Source: Erpetoichthys calabaricus (taxonomy: Eukaryota; Chordata; Cladistia; Polypteriformes; Polypteridae). Taken from it: a stretch of DNA of 64,000 nucleotides. The stretch is taken from contig NC_041401.2 of the NCBI RefSeq assembly GCF_900747795.2, positions 63,308,199 through 63,372,198 of the forward strand, in the 5' to 3' direction. The position numbers and the translations under genes are program-made. Shown piece by piece: positions 23,301-35,361 of this stretch; within the stretch, counting starts at the first letter, position 1; the number at the start of each line of letters is the position of its first letter. The notes beneath the pieces are model-generated. The model made no database searches. It was not told the DNA's origin and saw nothing but the letters and a program-made list of their open reading frames with translations.

Positions 23301-24510
23301 CATTAAGAACTATCTTCAGCGTAAAGAACAAGAAGTCCTGGAAGTGATGGTATGGCCCCCACAGAGCCTTGATCTCAACATCATCGAGTGTGTCTGGGAT
23401 TACATGAAGAGATAGAAGGATGTCAGGAAGCCTACATCCTCAGAAGATCTGTGGTTAATTCTCCAAGATGTTTGGAACAACCTACCAGCCGAGTTCCTTC
23501 AAAAACTGTGTGCAAGTGTACCTAGAAGAATTGATGCTGTTTTGAAGGCAAAGAGTGGTCACACCAAATATTGATTTGATTTAGATTTCTCTTTTGTTCA
23601 TTCACTGCATTTTGTTGATTGATGAAAATAAATGATTAACACTTCCATTTTTGACAGCATTCTTTGTTTACAACATTTTTTCACACCTGCCTACAACTTT
23701 TGCACAGTACTGTATATATATTTATATACACATATAAACACACACACAGGCTATATGCATTATATATGTAAAATTATACATATGCATGACTGCATATGTC
23801 TATTTATGACAAAAAAAAATGCTAAGAGGTAAACTATCCTTCCCTGGGATTTAAAAATATTTAACGAGAACTTCTTTTCAAATCATTTAATCATTAAGCT
23901 ACATAATCTGACATTGTTTGACAAATGAAAGGATTTAGTTATTAGATTAAGTAGACATACCCCATGACTCATTTTTTCATGTGGTTCCTCATCTTCTGCA
24001 TTCACTGTAGTTGGTTCTTGCAAACTGTCTGCCAGTATGGACATCTGCTTTTGGCGTCGCAGGTCTCTCTGTGCTTTTTTAACCGCCCACTGAAGACGCT
24101 CTTCTGAGATCACAGAAAACTGCATTGAACTCTCTGAAGTGCCTGGACTGTTTGCCACCTGTGGGCTGCTTGCATCATTACAGGGTTTGAAAGGTGCCAG
24201 TTTCTCAATTATAATTGGTGCAGGGTTACAAAATCGAGTTGCAAGGTTTGCAGGCATGGCAGGAACATCCCTGTTAAACTGGAGCTGCTCACATACAAAA
24301 ATAAGAACAGAATAATGACAAATTTGTACTACAAAAAAGCATAATGTTTAGAAAGTGGCATTAAAATACCTGTACACATCTAAAAAGTCTACCTGGTTTT
24401 GGAGAAACTGATTTCTGGTCTGAGCATCAGCCTTCCAGGTACCACCCATCTGATTCATCTTAGCAAAAGTTACTTGCAAAGGCCATTTTTGAGGTTTCAT
24501 TTCCTTTTTC
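20125..24510 (-). CDS. KIAA0753: KIAA0753/moonraker (OFIP), N-terminal exons
   Basis: Centrosomal/centriolar-satellite protein that works with OFD1 and CEP20 (FOPNL) in centriole duplication and cilium formation. Six consecutive minus-strand exons join in frame: 24510-24393, 24284-23961, 22067-21797, 21289-21183, 20992-20930 and 20352-20125, all with GT-AG borders. Start ATG is 24500-24498 ([12 protein letters not shown]). The ~367-residue product follows the human protein as I remember it: [64 protein letters not shown]. Human is about 967 residues, so some 600 C-terminal residues are not seen and probably lie left of the window. The sequence is helix-rich and I see no enzymatic motif. The gene lies upstream of TXNDC17 on the opposite strand, as in human. 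Confidence 0.93.
20930..20992 (-). CDS. KIAA0753: KIAA0753 exon, 63 bp
   Basis: Encodes [21 protein letters not shown] (21 codons, phase 0 at both ends), matching the human VKEIQEELDKLSPHK block. The acceptor follows a long T tract and the donor is GTATGT. Confidence 0.93.
21183..21289 (-). CDS. KIAA0753: KIAA0753 exon, 107 bp
   Basis: Encodes [19 protein letters not shown] and on to IIYALQQR. The first two bases complete a Gly codon begun in the preceding exon. This is the most conserved block, around [11 protein letters not shown]. Confidence 0.95.
21797..22067 (-). CDS. KIAA0753: KIAA0753 exon, 271 bp
   Basis: Encodes [16 protein letters not shown] through [10 protein letters not shown] plus one base. 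Contains [20 protein letters not shown], matching human SLLEVQRLQKELSSC. Acceptor CTGCAG, donor GTAAGC. Confidence 0.92.
22146..23714 (+). mobile_element. Complete-length Tc1 element in a KIAA0753 intron
   Basis: Inverted termini CAGTACTGTGCAAAAGTT at both ends (from 22148, and reversed up to 23712) are flanked by TA, and similarity extends more than 40 bp inward. The element is 1.57 kb. It sits antisense to KIAA0753 between the exons at 21797-22067 and 23961-24284, and contributes no exon sequence. Confidence 0.95.
22552..23574 (+). pseudogene. Tc1 transposase with two in-frame stops, 341 codons
   Basis: The frame runs from [15 protein letters not shown] to KAKSGHTKY over 1023 bp, the normal length, with no frameshift. 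The HTH ([22 protein letters not shown]) and GRPRKLS hinge are followed by [11 protein letters not shown] (first Asp), QQDNDPKHT (second Asp) and [11 protein letters not shown] (Glu). There are 37 residues between the second Asp and the Glu, against 34 in the copy at 6833, so this is a different Tc1 subgroup. Stops are a TAG at 23128-23130, where relatives have Trp (V-W-G-C), and a TAG at 23413-23415 after YMKR. It is probably inactive in this copy. Confidence 0.93.
23961..24284 (-). CDS. KIAA0753: KIAA0753 exon, 324 bp
   Basis: Encodes [18 protein letters not shown] through [10 protein letters not shown], 108 codons in phase 0. Contains [19 protein letters not shown], corresponding to human FSVISQERLSYAVHLARRD. 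Acceptor GAGCAG, donor GTATGT. Confidence 0.94.
24393..24510 (-). CDS. KIAA0753: KIAA0753 first coding exon
   Basis: The exon begins after an AG acceptor at 24512-24511, so at least one 5' UTR exon lies further right. The first ATG in frame is 24500-24498, giving [20 protein letters not shown] and ending TRNQFLQNQ. Human also has about 35 residues before QLQFN, which supports this start. Confidence 0.85.
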
Positions 24511-24879
24511 CTAAGAAAAAAAGATGACATAACAGCTAAATGTTTACAAAAAATACAATACACCTTATTAAGATAAGCTGTAGAACATACAGAAACACAG
24601 TCAAACTGGTCACAAGTGAAAAGGCATGTTAAACTATAGACAGTGTGTCAATATCACAGACCTATATCTTACCAACTGCAAAGACGTTTTAATGGAATCC
24701 CATTTAATAAATATTTCTTTTTAGCTGCATAAGAAAAACAATCCTATACCTCAGGGCAGAATAAAACAACCAAACCTGATAATTATTTTTGGAAATAAAA
24801 CAAAAATAGATTGTGGATAAGAGAGGAGTAAAACCTAATTTCTGTACCTGTTTTGTCCAGTTTTTGGTCTCAGGGCTTC
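24511..24879. other. KIAA0753 5' intron, nothing else seen
   Basis: Intron sequence right of the first coding exon, with no recognised repeat. Confidence 0.5.
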
Positions 24880-25435
24880 AAAGCCTATCCCGAAAGCCTT
24901 GTGTAATTGTTGCCATGGATTGGCTGGTATCCGGATCAGGTCAAGAACTGATCCTTTGCCAGGAAGGGAGGCCAGAAGGATGAAGAGATTGAAGGAGTTG
25001 GCCTTTCCGAAGCCTATATTCTCCCAAAACACTGGAGGCCAGTATTCTTGTGTCACTGACCCTGCTTTTCAACCCACAGGCATACTGGGAAATGTAGCCC
25101 CATGCTACAGCTCTGTGGTATACCATGCCTACTGCTAGGGTGAGCTGCCGGAAGGAGTCATCCCTGCCTTCCGTCGGACTGTGGGCAGACACCAGAAGTA
25201 CTCCCGGGATCTCGTTTAAAAATGACTGCTCTGCCTTACCTCGAAAAGTCAGTCGGGAGGCAGAGGACAACACTTGGAAGAGGAAGAGGAGTTGTAAGAA
25301 GAAGACAGAAAAGGAAGGATTCACCGTCCATTTAAATTCTGTATTGTTTGAAAGGTATCTGGAAGAATAAAATGCATTATTTCAACCAGCAACTGTGCGA
25401 GTATCAGCTATGTCTGGGGCTCGATAGCACTCCCT
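24880..25435 (+). mobile_element. LTR-like fossil, probable solo unit
   Basis: The layout is promoter-like: a GGGAAATGTAGCCC region, a TTTAAAAATG TATA-like box near 25217, a G-rich leader and AATAAA near 25368, ending about ...TCATCTACA. This matches the plan of the other LTR-like units here. Ends are uncertain and no internal region is attached, so it is an old remnant. Confidence 0.4.
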
Positions 25436-25974
25436 GTCATCTACACCTGGGTGGAAGACAGGAACCCACTCTGGACCAGGCCCAAATCCATCAGGCAGCA
25501 CTCTAGACCATACACCCATATGCAGTCATAAATGGCAAATTTAGAATTGCCAATCAACCTAAACAATCCGACTCTGGGATGCAGGTGGAAAAGTGAAATA
25601 CGCTAAGGTGAATATGTAAATCCACAAAAGCCTGAAATCTCCTAGAAGAGCAGTGCCAACCACTACAAAATTACTTACCATTTACAAAATCTGGATTTTT
25701 TTAAATTATCTTGAAAACAGCTTGTAAATTATGTGTCACTTTTTTCTATAAATATCAGAAAATTAATTGAATGTGACATCTTCTGAAAAATGTGTTAATT
25801 TTGTTTTCATTCAATGTTAAAGGTATGAAATAAAAACTGAAATAAAAAAGTGCTACAAAACCTTCTGGCCAATACGAATGAAGCTATCCACCACCAAACA
25901 ACAATACTAAAAACTGTTTCTCTGCTCTCAAATGTGAAAACATCTGGAGGCAGATGGGCATGTCAATTCTGAAT

Positions 25975-26740
25975 TAAATTGAACTCCAAATGGTACAAAC
26001 GCTGTTTGGTATAATGGTAATAATGATAATAGTCACAATTACTTTTTGCTTGCTAATGTGGTTCAGCATCTTGTCTTCATGTTTCCTTTTTGTTTTTAGT
26101 GAATTTAAATGCATTCTGTTATTTGCTCGACGCTCAGCAGATGTATCTGTTTTTCTTTTTCTTTCTGACATTATAGAGGTTATTACTTTGTTTTGTGATC
26201 ACTTTGCCATAAACATATGTCACATTTACATGTTTTATTTGCATGTAACAAAGTTTGATGTTCTATGATCAACAAAAACAACATTTACAATTGATTATGA
26301 ATTCTGAACATGTGTGTACCATGTCCTGGTGGGATGATCAATATAGAGGATGCTGGGACTGCTTTTATGACAATAAAGTTTTATGGCCAGCAGCTTGCCT
26401 CAACCTAAATTATTTTAATTTCCAGAAGATATTAGGCTTTATTCAGGATTACTTCTTGCTTGTCTATGTGCTTCACTGTCTTGATTGCTTATTCTTTCTC
26501 ATTCTTTGTCACTTAATTGACTTCTTAGCTGTGCTTGACGTTAAGCAGATGTCATTGTTCTTCTTTTTCTTTCTGTCATTATGGAGGTTATCACATGGTC
26601 ACTTTGCTACAAACACACAACCACAGGTCATGACCAGTAGGTTGCAGCTACCAAGAATATTTAACTTCTTTCAGCTTACTTCTTTATCCTGCACGTATTA
26701 CCATAATAAACATAAAACCACATGACACTTTGCAGAGGTT
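25975..26740. repeat. Diverged tandem duplication, ~430-bp period
   Basis: The segment near 26085-26240 recurs at about 26515-26640 with shared blocks such as TTTTTCTTTCTGWCATTATRG and AGGTTATYAC. Two open frames (26255-26725 plus, 25990-26268 plus) show no known domain. Family unknown. Confidence 0.45.
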
Positions 26741-26784
26741 GTCACTACGTAATATGTTTTGACTTTCTATAAAATATTAGGTCA

Positions 26785-28310
26785 GTTCAGGGTGCATGCA
26801 CTGGTACAGCATGTTGCCGCACCCACCATGCAACGAAACAGCTTGGGATCCTGGTTGCCAACCCCCCAGGCAGACTCGTGGTCCAGTCCCACCCTCCAGA
26901 AATGACCCTCTATCTGCCGCAGCCAGGTGTTACGTGGGCATCCCCTTGGCCTGGTCCAGCCACTCGGGTCCTCAACAATGAGGAGCCTGTGAGCCAGATC
27001 ACCCTCGGGGAATCGTGCCACATGGTTGTAGTGCCGTAATTGACACTCCCTCACAATGCAGGTAATGTGCTTCATTCGGGACTCCATGAGCAACCGCTCG
27101 TTCGACTAAGAATCAAACCAGCAGTACCCAAGGATTCTCCGAAGAGACACAGTACCAAAGGAGTCCAGTCTTTATCTCAGGTCAAAGGATAGCAACCATG
27201 TCTTGCAACCATATAGCAAGACATGAAGCACCACGACTCTACAGACTTGGACCTTCATCCTTTTGCATAGATATCGGGAGCGTCACACACCCCTTTCCAG
27301 CAACCCCATGACTCCCATGTTCTCCTAATCCATCTACTGATTTCACAGAAAGAGTCACCAGAGTCAAGAATCTCGATGCCAAGGTAAGTTAACCTCTTGA
27401 CAAGGATGAAATTCTCTCTGCAGACAGATACACTGCTGATGGCTGTGCCCAAGAGGTCATTAAAGGCCTGGATCTTGTTTTTTATCCAGGACACTCGCAA
27501 GCCCAGTCACTCAGACTCCTCATTCAGTTTCTCAAGAGCCCTAATCATAGCCACCATTGACTCCACGGAAATCATAGCATCGTCAGCAAAGTCAAAATCA
27601 GTGAATCTTTCTTCGCCAACAGATGCCCCACAGCCACTGAACCCCACCACCTTGCCCAACACCCAGTCCATGCAAGCATTGAACAGAGTAAGAGCAAGAA
27701 CACAACCCTGAAGAACCCCAGAATTAACTGGGAAAAAACGCAGAGGTTCTGCCTCCACTCTACACTGTACTCACAGTACCAGTGCACAGGCCAGCCATGA
27801 TATCCAGCAACCTTGAGTGGATCCCACAAAGTCTCAGGATGTCCCACAGGGCAGCTCGAGTCGAAGGCTTTACAAAAATTGACAAAGGCTGCAAAGAAAC
27901 TCTGCCGATATTCGTGTTTGTACTCCAAGAGAACCCTCAGTGCAGGATGCGGTTGATGGTAGACTTCTTAGGCATAAAACCAGACTGCTCCGTTAGCTGG
28001 TAAGTGAGCAAGTGATCACGGATCCTTCTTGAGGACAACCCTAGCAAGGACCTTACCCAGCACCGAGAGCAGTGTTATCCCCCAGTGTATTTCCCACCAT
28101 AAAATATCAGGTGATAAAATTTCGAATAAGACCAACATTGAGGTTCTAGCCCCAATAGTTTGCAAGAAATCATGTGACAGATGGACAGACATTACCATTT
28201 TATTCATAGAGAGGGAGAGATTGTGCTGAACTCCACCTATCTGTACTTCCTGAGCTTCACTGAGCTTCACAAACAAGCCTCAGATAAAAACTAAAGGTGG
28301 TCACTCTGGC
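26785..28310 (-). mobile_element. Non-LTR retrotransposon, RT and C-terminal part, decayed
   Basis: Minus-strand blocks in order: ITLLSVLGKVLARVVL (~28080), ALRVLLEYKHEYRQSFFAAF and KAFDSS (~27920-27840), VLQGCVLALTLFNACMDWVL (~27720-27650), FDFADDAM (the YADD box, ~27590), VKRLTYLGIEILDSG (~27400-27360), then CIVRECQLRHYNHVARFPEG and GCPRNTWLRQIEGHF (~27060-26900). The catalytic Asp pair is still present. Several frameshifts and stops break it, and the endonuclease is absent. Confidence 0.82.
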
Positions 28311-31300
28311 TGGTTTATGTCATGAACCACACTCATTTTTTCTGGGAAGGATAAATTTTTGCTTAAACAAGATTTACCCTGTAATAATGTTATTTATGGT
28401 TAGGAAGCATTTTGGTTAAGTCATTTAACTGTATGTGACGCCTAGTAAAAGTTATTATTTATTTTTGTGCGGGTATTTAAAGATATATTGTTTTAATTTG
28501 AGACATTTTGGTAACTGGTTGCTAGGCAGTTGCCAGGATCATGTCCCCATATCAATTCTGCTATGATATGAATTGCAACTGGGCAAATCTTGTTAAATGT
28601 GGACACATTTAAAAACAGTTGTGCAAAAAGCTCTCGATTGTATTTGTTTTTTTTGACAGTGCTTTGTTTTCTCTTTCATATTATAGATTTACCATTCCCT
28701 TTGGTTTAGCCGACAAATCATCTCTTATCTTCCTGGTTTTGATTCTTTCCGGCCTATTGGCCTCTCTTCTCAGTTGCCTCCTTTAACCTGTCTGCTCATT
28801 TTTGTCCCCCAACAGCAGAACAAAACATCAGATTCTTTAAAATGGGCAACCCAAAAAAGAAACACCTAGTTTGTTTTCTGGGAAGGTGGATCTTTCACTT
28901 TTTACATGTTATGCGCTTCAGCACTCTGTAATCCATTTTTCTGTAAGTTTGTGAGGGTTTCCACTTCAAGCTGAACAGTTATTGCAACCAAGAAATATAC
29001 ACTTTAACAATAACAACATTTACAGTTGACCGGCAAAGTCGTAGCAGTGCAGATATTTGACACAAAAATGTTCAAAAGTGGCATCCTATATCAGTTTCAA
29101 GTTGAAAGTCACTGAGCCCTTCGGAATGTCCCGTTCCATTTCAAATGTTTTCTTATGGAGGTAACTGTGTGCTAATTAGTTTATGTCTTTAAACAAACCA
29201 GCATGTACTAAATTAAGTTTAATAAAGTTTTGATTTTATTAGTAAAATTTTTCTGGGTCAATGTACTCAACACATTTAAACTAACTACATGTTGCTATAA
29301 AAACCTTTAACTAAAATACAATATTCACAATTATACAATACAAAACAAATCACAAAACTCATACATCATGGAAGACATCTGCTTGTTGTTTTATGGCCGA
29401 CATTGTGGAGCTGAGACAATTCCACAAAATGAGTTATTTAGTAAAGGAAACAAAAAACTAATGTAAAAATTAGCATTTCTGGTTGAGAAATTGTTAGGTA
29501 CCCCCATGACCCTGTGTTCGGATTCAGCGGGTTTGAAAATGGATGGAAATTGGTAAGTATTAATCAGTTCTTTCTGTCCATTTACCCTATACATTTTAAT
29601 ATACTGTGAATTTTAGGATTCTGACCTTTCATTTTTCCCCCAACAACCAATTATTTAAGTGTATTCATTTGTAAATAGTCTATGTCCTTCAGAGCAATGG
29701 CTACTTGCAACATTTTGTGACATTTACGGATTATTGTGAGATAATGATTTAAAAATATTTAAAATGCAACATCCTATATTAAGGAGCAATCAGTCCTTTT
29801 CCCTGTAAGACAGCATATGGAGAAATACCTGGGAAAGTTATGGTACTACAGACAGACAGCAAAAAAAAAAGGTATGTAAATGGGGAGAATTAATCATCAA
29901 TTAAGAAATTATTTTTAATAAGACACATATGCGTAGGTTACAGTCATCTAAGCTTCATTATAATTGCTAGCCATGATTTTTTGCATGCATTATTTAATTA
30001 GACACCATAATTCTATTTCTTAACTCTATTTTTTTTTTTTTAAATATCCTGTTTCCAATATGATTTTGCCTCTCATTCTACCAATTTTCAAAGTGCAGGT
30101 TTCAGTTCCAATAATCAGAGGGATAAGTAGATAAAATAAAACAACAACTTGGAGACAAGGTGCTCATTCATTGCCATGTACATCACAGCCTATTTGGCAA
30201 AATTAGCCTGCAATTTAGTAACCGGATAACATCTGAATATTTTAATGCAGATGGCTTTTGCTCAATTTAGCTGGATGTACAGCAGTTTTAAGTTCACTTT
30301 CTCCATTATTCAGATCTGAAGCCCAGCCCTCCTATTCAAACATAAAACATCTGCAGCAGTCAGAATATTTTTCCATCTATGAAAAGTTACTAAATTCCAA
30401 TTCTCTTACACCTAAAATATTGCAGAAACAAGCATGACACAACTTCATCACCTGATAATTGCTTTTCTGTAATTCACTTTCATAAGTCTTACAGCACAAT
30501 GTAAAACAGATTACAGAAATTTCAATATGCAAATGGTAGAATTCTGACATAGAATAAAATGGAAGGGATACACAACCACTTAAAAGAGCTTACTACAATG
30601 GCTTTAAACAGACCACCTTAAGTCTTGAAAAAAAATTCTCAAATCAAATGATTTCTTATTGACAAACCTAGTAATGCCAATGTCCTAGGCTACTTGTCAT
30701 TCCTGCTTGTCTCTGACATCTGACATCGTCCACCTTATCATTATTTTCAAATTCCCTATTCATCTCTTAGTGATTAATTATTCAGTTTATTGAATTTTAT
30801 TATCTCACTAAGTCTATCCAAGAATCTCAATCAGTACTTCACATTTGAATAACTCTGGTCTAGAACTTTAAAAATACTCAACACACAGTACCAACTATAA
30901 CTGCACTGTAACATAAACTGATTTGGTCAGTCTTGCACCAACATAATACATGTTTGCTTGTGTAAGGCTTTCCAGTGTCATTTATTGCAATCTACCAAGC
31001 ATTAAACAGGCATTAAACAAAATTGGTCTTTATCGTGTTATTTTGAATAGGATGCCAAACTGGATTTTTAAAAACGTATATTCTTTGAATGGTACTATGT
31101 AAAATAAGGATTGATTGATAGTTAATTTTGCTCTGCCATGCGCAGCCATTCTTGGACTGAAACTGTTTTCTTCCTCTAAATCACGTGCACGACTCCAGTA
31201 TTTAAATTCCAACAGACGTAATCGAAATGTATAAAACTAAAATATATGCGTTCAATAATTGTGTTTACAGAAAACAGAGCACTGCATTGGGCTGTGTCCT

Positions 31301-31435
31301 TAAGCTGTACAAACTGACTATACCTTTCTATGGAAAAGTGTACTTCAAAGTCAGACCAACTCACTGCTGTATACGTAGACAAACATAAACATATTTAAGA
31401 TTTGTTTTGCACTATTCTCCCTAACGCTATAGTCT
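28311..31435. other. Intronic/intergenic sequence with one SINE tail
   Basis: No exon or complete element was recognised. The only assignable piece is the SINE tail at 29503-29547. AT-rich with a few homopolymer runs. Confidence 0.4.
29503..29547 (+). repeat. SINE 3' tail fragment
   Basis: CATGACCCTGTGTTCGGATT followed by CAGCGGGTTTGAAAATGGAT is the last ~45 bp of the SINE seen complete at 55072-55409, in plus orientation. Confidence 0.7.
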
Positions 31436-31437
31436 GT

Positions 31438-31590
31438 GCCCGTATATGGTACAGTGGTTATGTGCGTGACTGTGCCGTGGGGTGGACTAGTATCCCTCCA
31501 TGGTTGACTCCCACCTTGCACCCAGTGCTGCTGGAACTGACAGCAGCTTCCTACGACCTGTTCACAAAACAGTGGATAAACGCTTATAGT
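31438..31590 (+). repeat. Degenerate SINE copy
   Basis: A GGTACAGTGGTTATGTGC A-box-like start, then TCCATGGTTGACTCCCACC and the CCTTGCACCCAGTGCTGCTG block, close to the body of fish tRNA-derived SINEs. Ends are unclear. Confidence 0.4.
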
Positions 31591-31899
31591 TCCGAGTCCC
31601 AACATTAATGAAATGTAATACCACTGCTTAATCATTAATTTAAAAAAATACAAGTAAAGCAACTGATCACTTAAAACCAGGAATTAGACCGGAGTAGCCT
31701 ACCTCCATTCAAACAATAAAATTAAAGAAACTTTTATGCTCGTCGAATCCGATTGCATTCTGAATGCCACGAATATTTCAGTGAAGTACAAAAACAGTAA
31801 CTGGCACATACATTACAAATTATCCTTACACATTTACATATAAAAAACAACATTTGCAAAAATCATCATGATTTAAACCTGAAAAGAATGTATCAGTGT

Positions 31900-32600
31900 A
31901 ATATATGTAGAATTACCATAGACAAGGGAATGCCCGGGTCTTCGCTTCTAAAATGCCGCGCTCCCGTTTTGTCCTTTTAAAACTGCACGCATGACTATTC
32001 AGTCGTTTGGGTCCCTTCAACTGACACACGAAGTCTGTGTATTTTGCGACACTTCAAACGCTAGGCTTCAGATGTTTACTGTGTTTAATAAAGGTAAAAT
32101 CTAGTGTCTCAACCGCAGAAACATTGCAATTAATTCTTTAAGCATGCATTCATAAATGAAACTGTCAATTCTTTCACACTTCCGGCTATTTCTTCGAGCG
32201 CTATGGTAACTCACCGCACAGTTATTTTACGTCACACACAACAAAACTACGGTGTCTTCGAAGGGACAAACTATTCAGAGAACGATATTTATTTAGTATT
32301 TTTTTTATTTATAGTGCCAGAAACCCATCCATTTCTTTTATTTCATACGAAGTACATGTCATCTTACTACGCTTATAATGTTTACAATACAGTAGAATTT
32401 AATCTTATTTACGGTATGATCTATTTAATTACGGTATAGTAACGTCACTGCCAAATACAGGAGAACTGCGTAAGCTTGTTCTTCCTCCGGATGTCCATGA
32501 AGACGTAAATGATGGAATAAAGGGAACCGGTTGTCACAGAGTCCCTGGCTAGGAGTGGGAGGGAGAGAGAGGAAGGATGGCGTATAGTTCGAAACACGAG
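31900..32600. promoter_or_regulatory. Candidate KIAA0753 promoter / first exon region
   Basis: A locally GC- and CpG-richer island in AT-rich surroundings. It holds a CRE-like TTACGTCAC near 32227, ETS-like CTTCCGG near 32181 and TCCGGATGT near 32485. On the minus strand, GCG|GTGAGTTACC near 32214 would be a good splice donor toward the acceptor at 24511. This placement is inference; the human gene instead starts next to TXNDC17. Confidence 0.4.
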
Positions 32601-32879
32601 CACTGCTTTTCTTCCTGTTTAATTTTAACAGTGCTGCACTGATCTATTTAACCCGGCTAAACGACTGCACTGCAATGATAGCAAAGCTACAGCAGACAGC
32701 ACCATCTATGGTACATCCCAGTTAATAGCATATCAAATTGTAAATAACTTCCATAATGTGACTATGTATTTTGAACACGATTGTAAACACTTAAGTTTCC
32801 TGTTTTAACTCACCAGGCAATATAACACCAGGTCATGTAATTTAAAGAAATTCTCAGATGGTTCTGCACTTACGGGGTG

Positions 32880-33420
32880 TAAAAATTAAGAAGGGTGAGA
32901 CAGAATATAGGAGTCAGGTGCAAAACTTTGTTTCATGGTGCAGAAAGAATTATCTGCAACTTAACATCATCAAAACCAAGGAATTGCTTATTGACTTTCG
33001 ATGTACTGAATAGCCTCCATGTCTGGTCACTATTAGGGGGGGAGTTGATGTAGAGGTGGTCCACTCTTATAAGTACTTGGGGGTCCACATCAATGGCAGG
33101 TTGGACCGGTCTCATAACACAGGGGACTATATAATAAAGAGCAGAGTATGGCCTTTTTTCTTAGGAGACTGCTTTCCATTAATGTGGTTAATGACATCCT
33201 TCATATATTCTACAATTCTGTGATAGTGTGATGTGCTGGACTGGTAACATCACTTCAAGAGAGACCCACCAAATCATCTTACCAAATATAAGAGCCCCCT
33301 GGATGTAGTAGCAAAGGAGAGGACTAAAACAAAACTGAACACCATTATGAACAATGCTCCACATCCTGTCTCGCATTCTTTCTCAGCCAATGAATTATTC
33401 AGCAGAAGTTTGTCAAAAAT
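32880..33420 (+). mobile_element. L2/CR1-like LINE fragment
   Basis: Translated blocks FVSWCRKNYLQLNIIKTKEL, VVHSYKYLGVHINGRLD, FFLRRLLSINVVNDILHIF and NSVIVCCAGLVTSLQ form the C-terminal part of a fish non-LTR ORF after the RT catalytic box. Broken by frameshifts. No 5' part. Confidence 0.72.
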
Positions 33421-33570
33421 GTTACTGCTGCTTCCTTATACTAATGGCAATAGTCCTGCATAATGTCTCACTGTGACTGTGACAGCCAAGTCAGAAGTTT
33501 TTTTTTCTCTTTTTAATTTTCTTTGTTTTTTGTTATTCTGATGTGTGTTCAGACCAAAGTGTGTGGATAT

Positions 33571-33571
33571 C

Positions 33572-33641
<70 letters not shown>

Positions 33642-33642
33642 T
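33571..33642. repeat. (ATCT)n microsatellite
   Basis: About 18 uninterrupted tetranucleotide units, so likely polymorphic. Confidence 0.97.
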
Positions 33643-34679
33643 TGATTAGCTTCTGCAAAAAGCCAAATTTCCAACTATGTACAAATAAATTCCTTCATGA
33701 CATGGCCTGCCTTTCTGAGGAAGAGTGTGGTGTACAGTAGATAAACCTGCTAACAGGTTAAAATTTTTAAACAAAGCCTTACAAGTCACTTGTGATGGAT
33801 TGGCTCCTTCCATGAAAAGTTGGTTTCAGCCTTTTTCTGAAGCTGCCAAGATAGCTTCTGCACCTTGCCATCCTGAAGTTATATTTTTCTGGTTCTAAAA
33901 ATATTTGGATACTTGGGGCATTTCACAGTATTTTACAGTAGGGCCTCATTTATCAATGGTGCACCACTGCATCTGAAAATTCATTACAAAGGGCATTTTT
34001 CTGAGTCTAAAGTGTCCTTATTTTTTAGATTGTTTGTTCATATGTATGTACTTTATTTGTTCCAAGGGGAAATTCTGCTTTTACAGAAACTCAAAAAGCA
34101 CAGAAATTATATAACAAACTATAATTCCCCCTCAAAACCACACAAAACTTACACAAAAAGAAGAAAAACTTTATGAATTTGATAATGATAACAGTGCAGT
34201 CACAATGAGCTGCACCAAATTATTATACTACAAAAGTGCAGTGGGCCCCAATGAAGGAGAGGACAACATAACTGCGGCACACACTTTTAAAGAATGCCTC
34301 AGTTGAATAAAGAAGAATAAATGCTTTAAATTACCAGGTTATACTGAGGCAAAGCTTGCTGTTTCAGACACTGATTTGAATCATTGATGTTCTATCTTTT
34401 CTTCTTCTTTTGACTTCTATTGTTTAATGCCCAGTTTCTCTGCAAATAAGCATAAGTAATGATTAAAGTAAAGTTTGAGTATTTCCTTACTGAAACTTTC
34501 CTTGTTTATTGATATCATCTGCCCCAGCATGCTTGCTTGTGTTATCTGTTATTTGCTTAGCTCTTTCAAAGGTAGTGGTCTGGACTTGTTGGGGTACGTC
34601 TTTCAAATTTATTCAGGTGCCAGCTGTGCTCGGTCTTTTAGAATTTTACAGCATGTGATATATGGTTTATCCTAGCCAA
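33643..34679. other. No recognised feature
   Basis: AT-rich sequence. Short open frames without domains. Confidence 0.45.
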
Positions 34680-34860
34680 TACCCCCACTCCGCTAGATGG
34701 AGTCCTCCCTGCAACATGGAGGTGCCCGGATTCCAGCAGGGCATCATGGACAATGGAGTTTTATGGCTCAAACACTCCAGGGAGTACTTTAAACACAAAG
34801 TAGGCCTGGCCCACATACATAAAGCAGGTCTAACCTGCACCATAAAAAAGGCAAAGTCTA
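34680..34860 (+). mobile_element. LTR-like fossil fragment
   Basis: CTAGATGGAGTCCTCCCTGC, a GAGGTGCCCGGATTCC block and CAGGGCATCATGGACAATGG match the U3-like part of the unit at 39961-40523 (read on its minus strand) and the unit at 47311-47731. Old and incomplete. Confidence 0.5.
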
Positions 34861-35361
34861 ATAATCCTAAGAATGGTGAAAGGAACCGTAATAAAAGAAA
34901 AATCAACAATCTGTTTAATAAGTTTGTCAATAAAGAAAGAAATGAAACATTCAGAACTTGCCTCAAAAGAGGATGCTGAAAAATAACCAAATTCAGCAGA
35001 GAAATTCATTAGAAAAAACATTAAAGGATTATTCCAACCATCAATGACTATTTTTTGTTGCTTACCCTGTGTTGTTTGCTGCATTGTATTAACTATAATA
35101 AACAGAAAAATAAAATTAGTAATTTGTAGTATTATCCAAAGCCTATGTACAGCCACTGTGAAATAGCAGCCCAAAGAATGCACCAGGAACCAAGAGCCAT
35201 GAGAAAAACAAGCAGAGGATCCAAAGCCAAAAGTTTCTCCAAAACCTTGCAACCAAAACTCTAAACAGTAACCAGAATTATAATCAAAGTAAACATATCA
35301 GAAATTTGTTTCCCTACAAATTCTATGCTCAAATTAACATTTTATGTATAATGCATATTTT

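Noticed and set aside
32578-32643. Short plus-strand frame starting MAYSSKHEHC
   Set aside because: Only 21 codons with no support; it lies in the candidate promoter island.
33571-33642. CRISPR-like regular repeat
   Set aside because: It is a plain ATCT microsatellite with no spacers, in a vertebrate genome.
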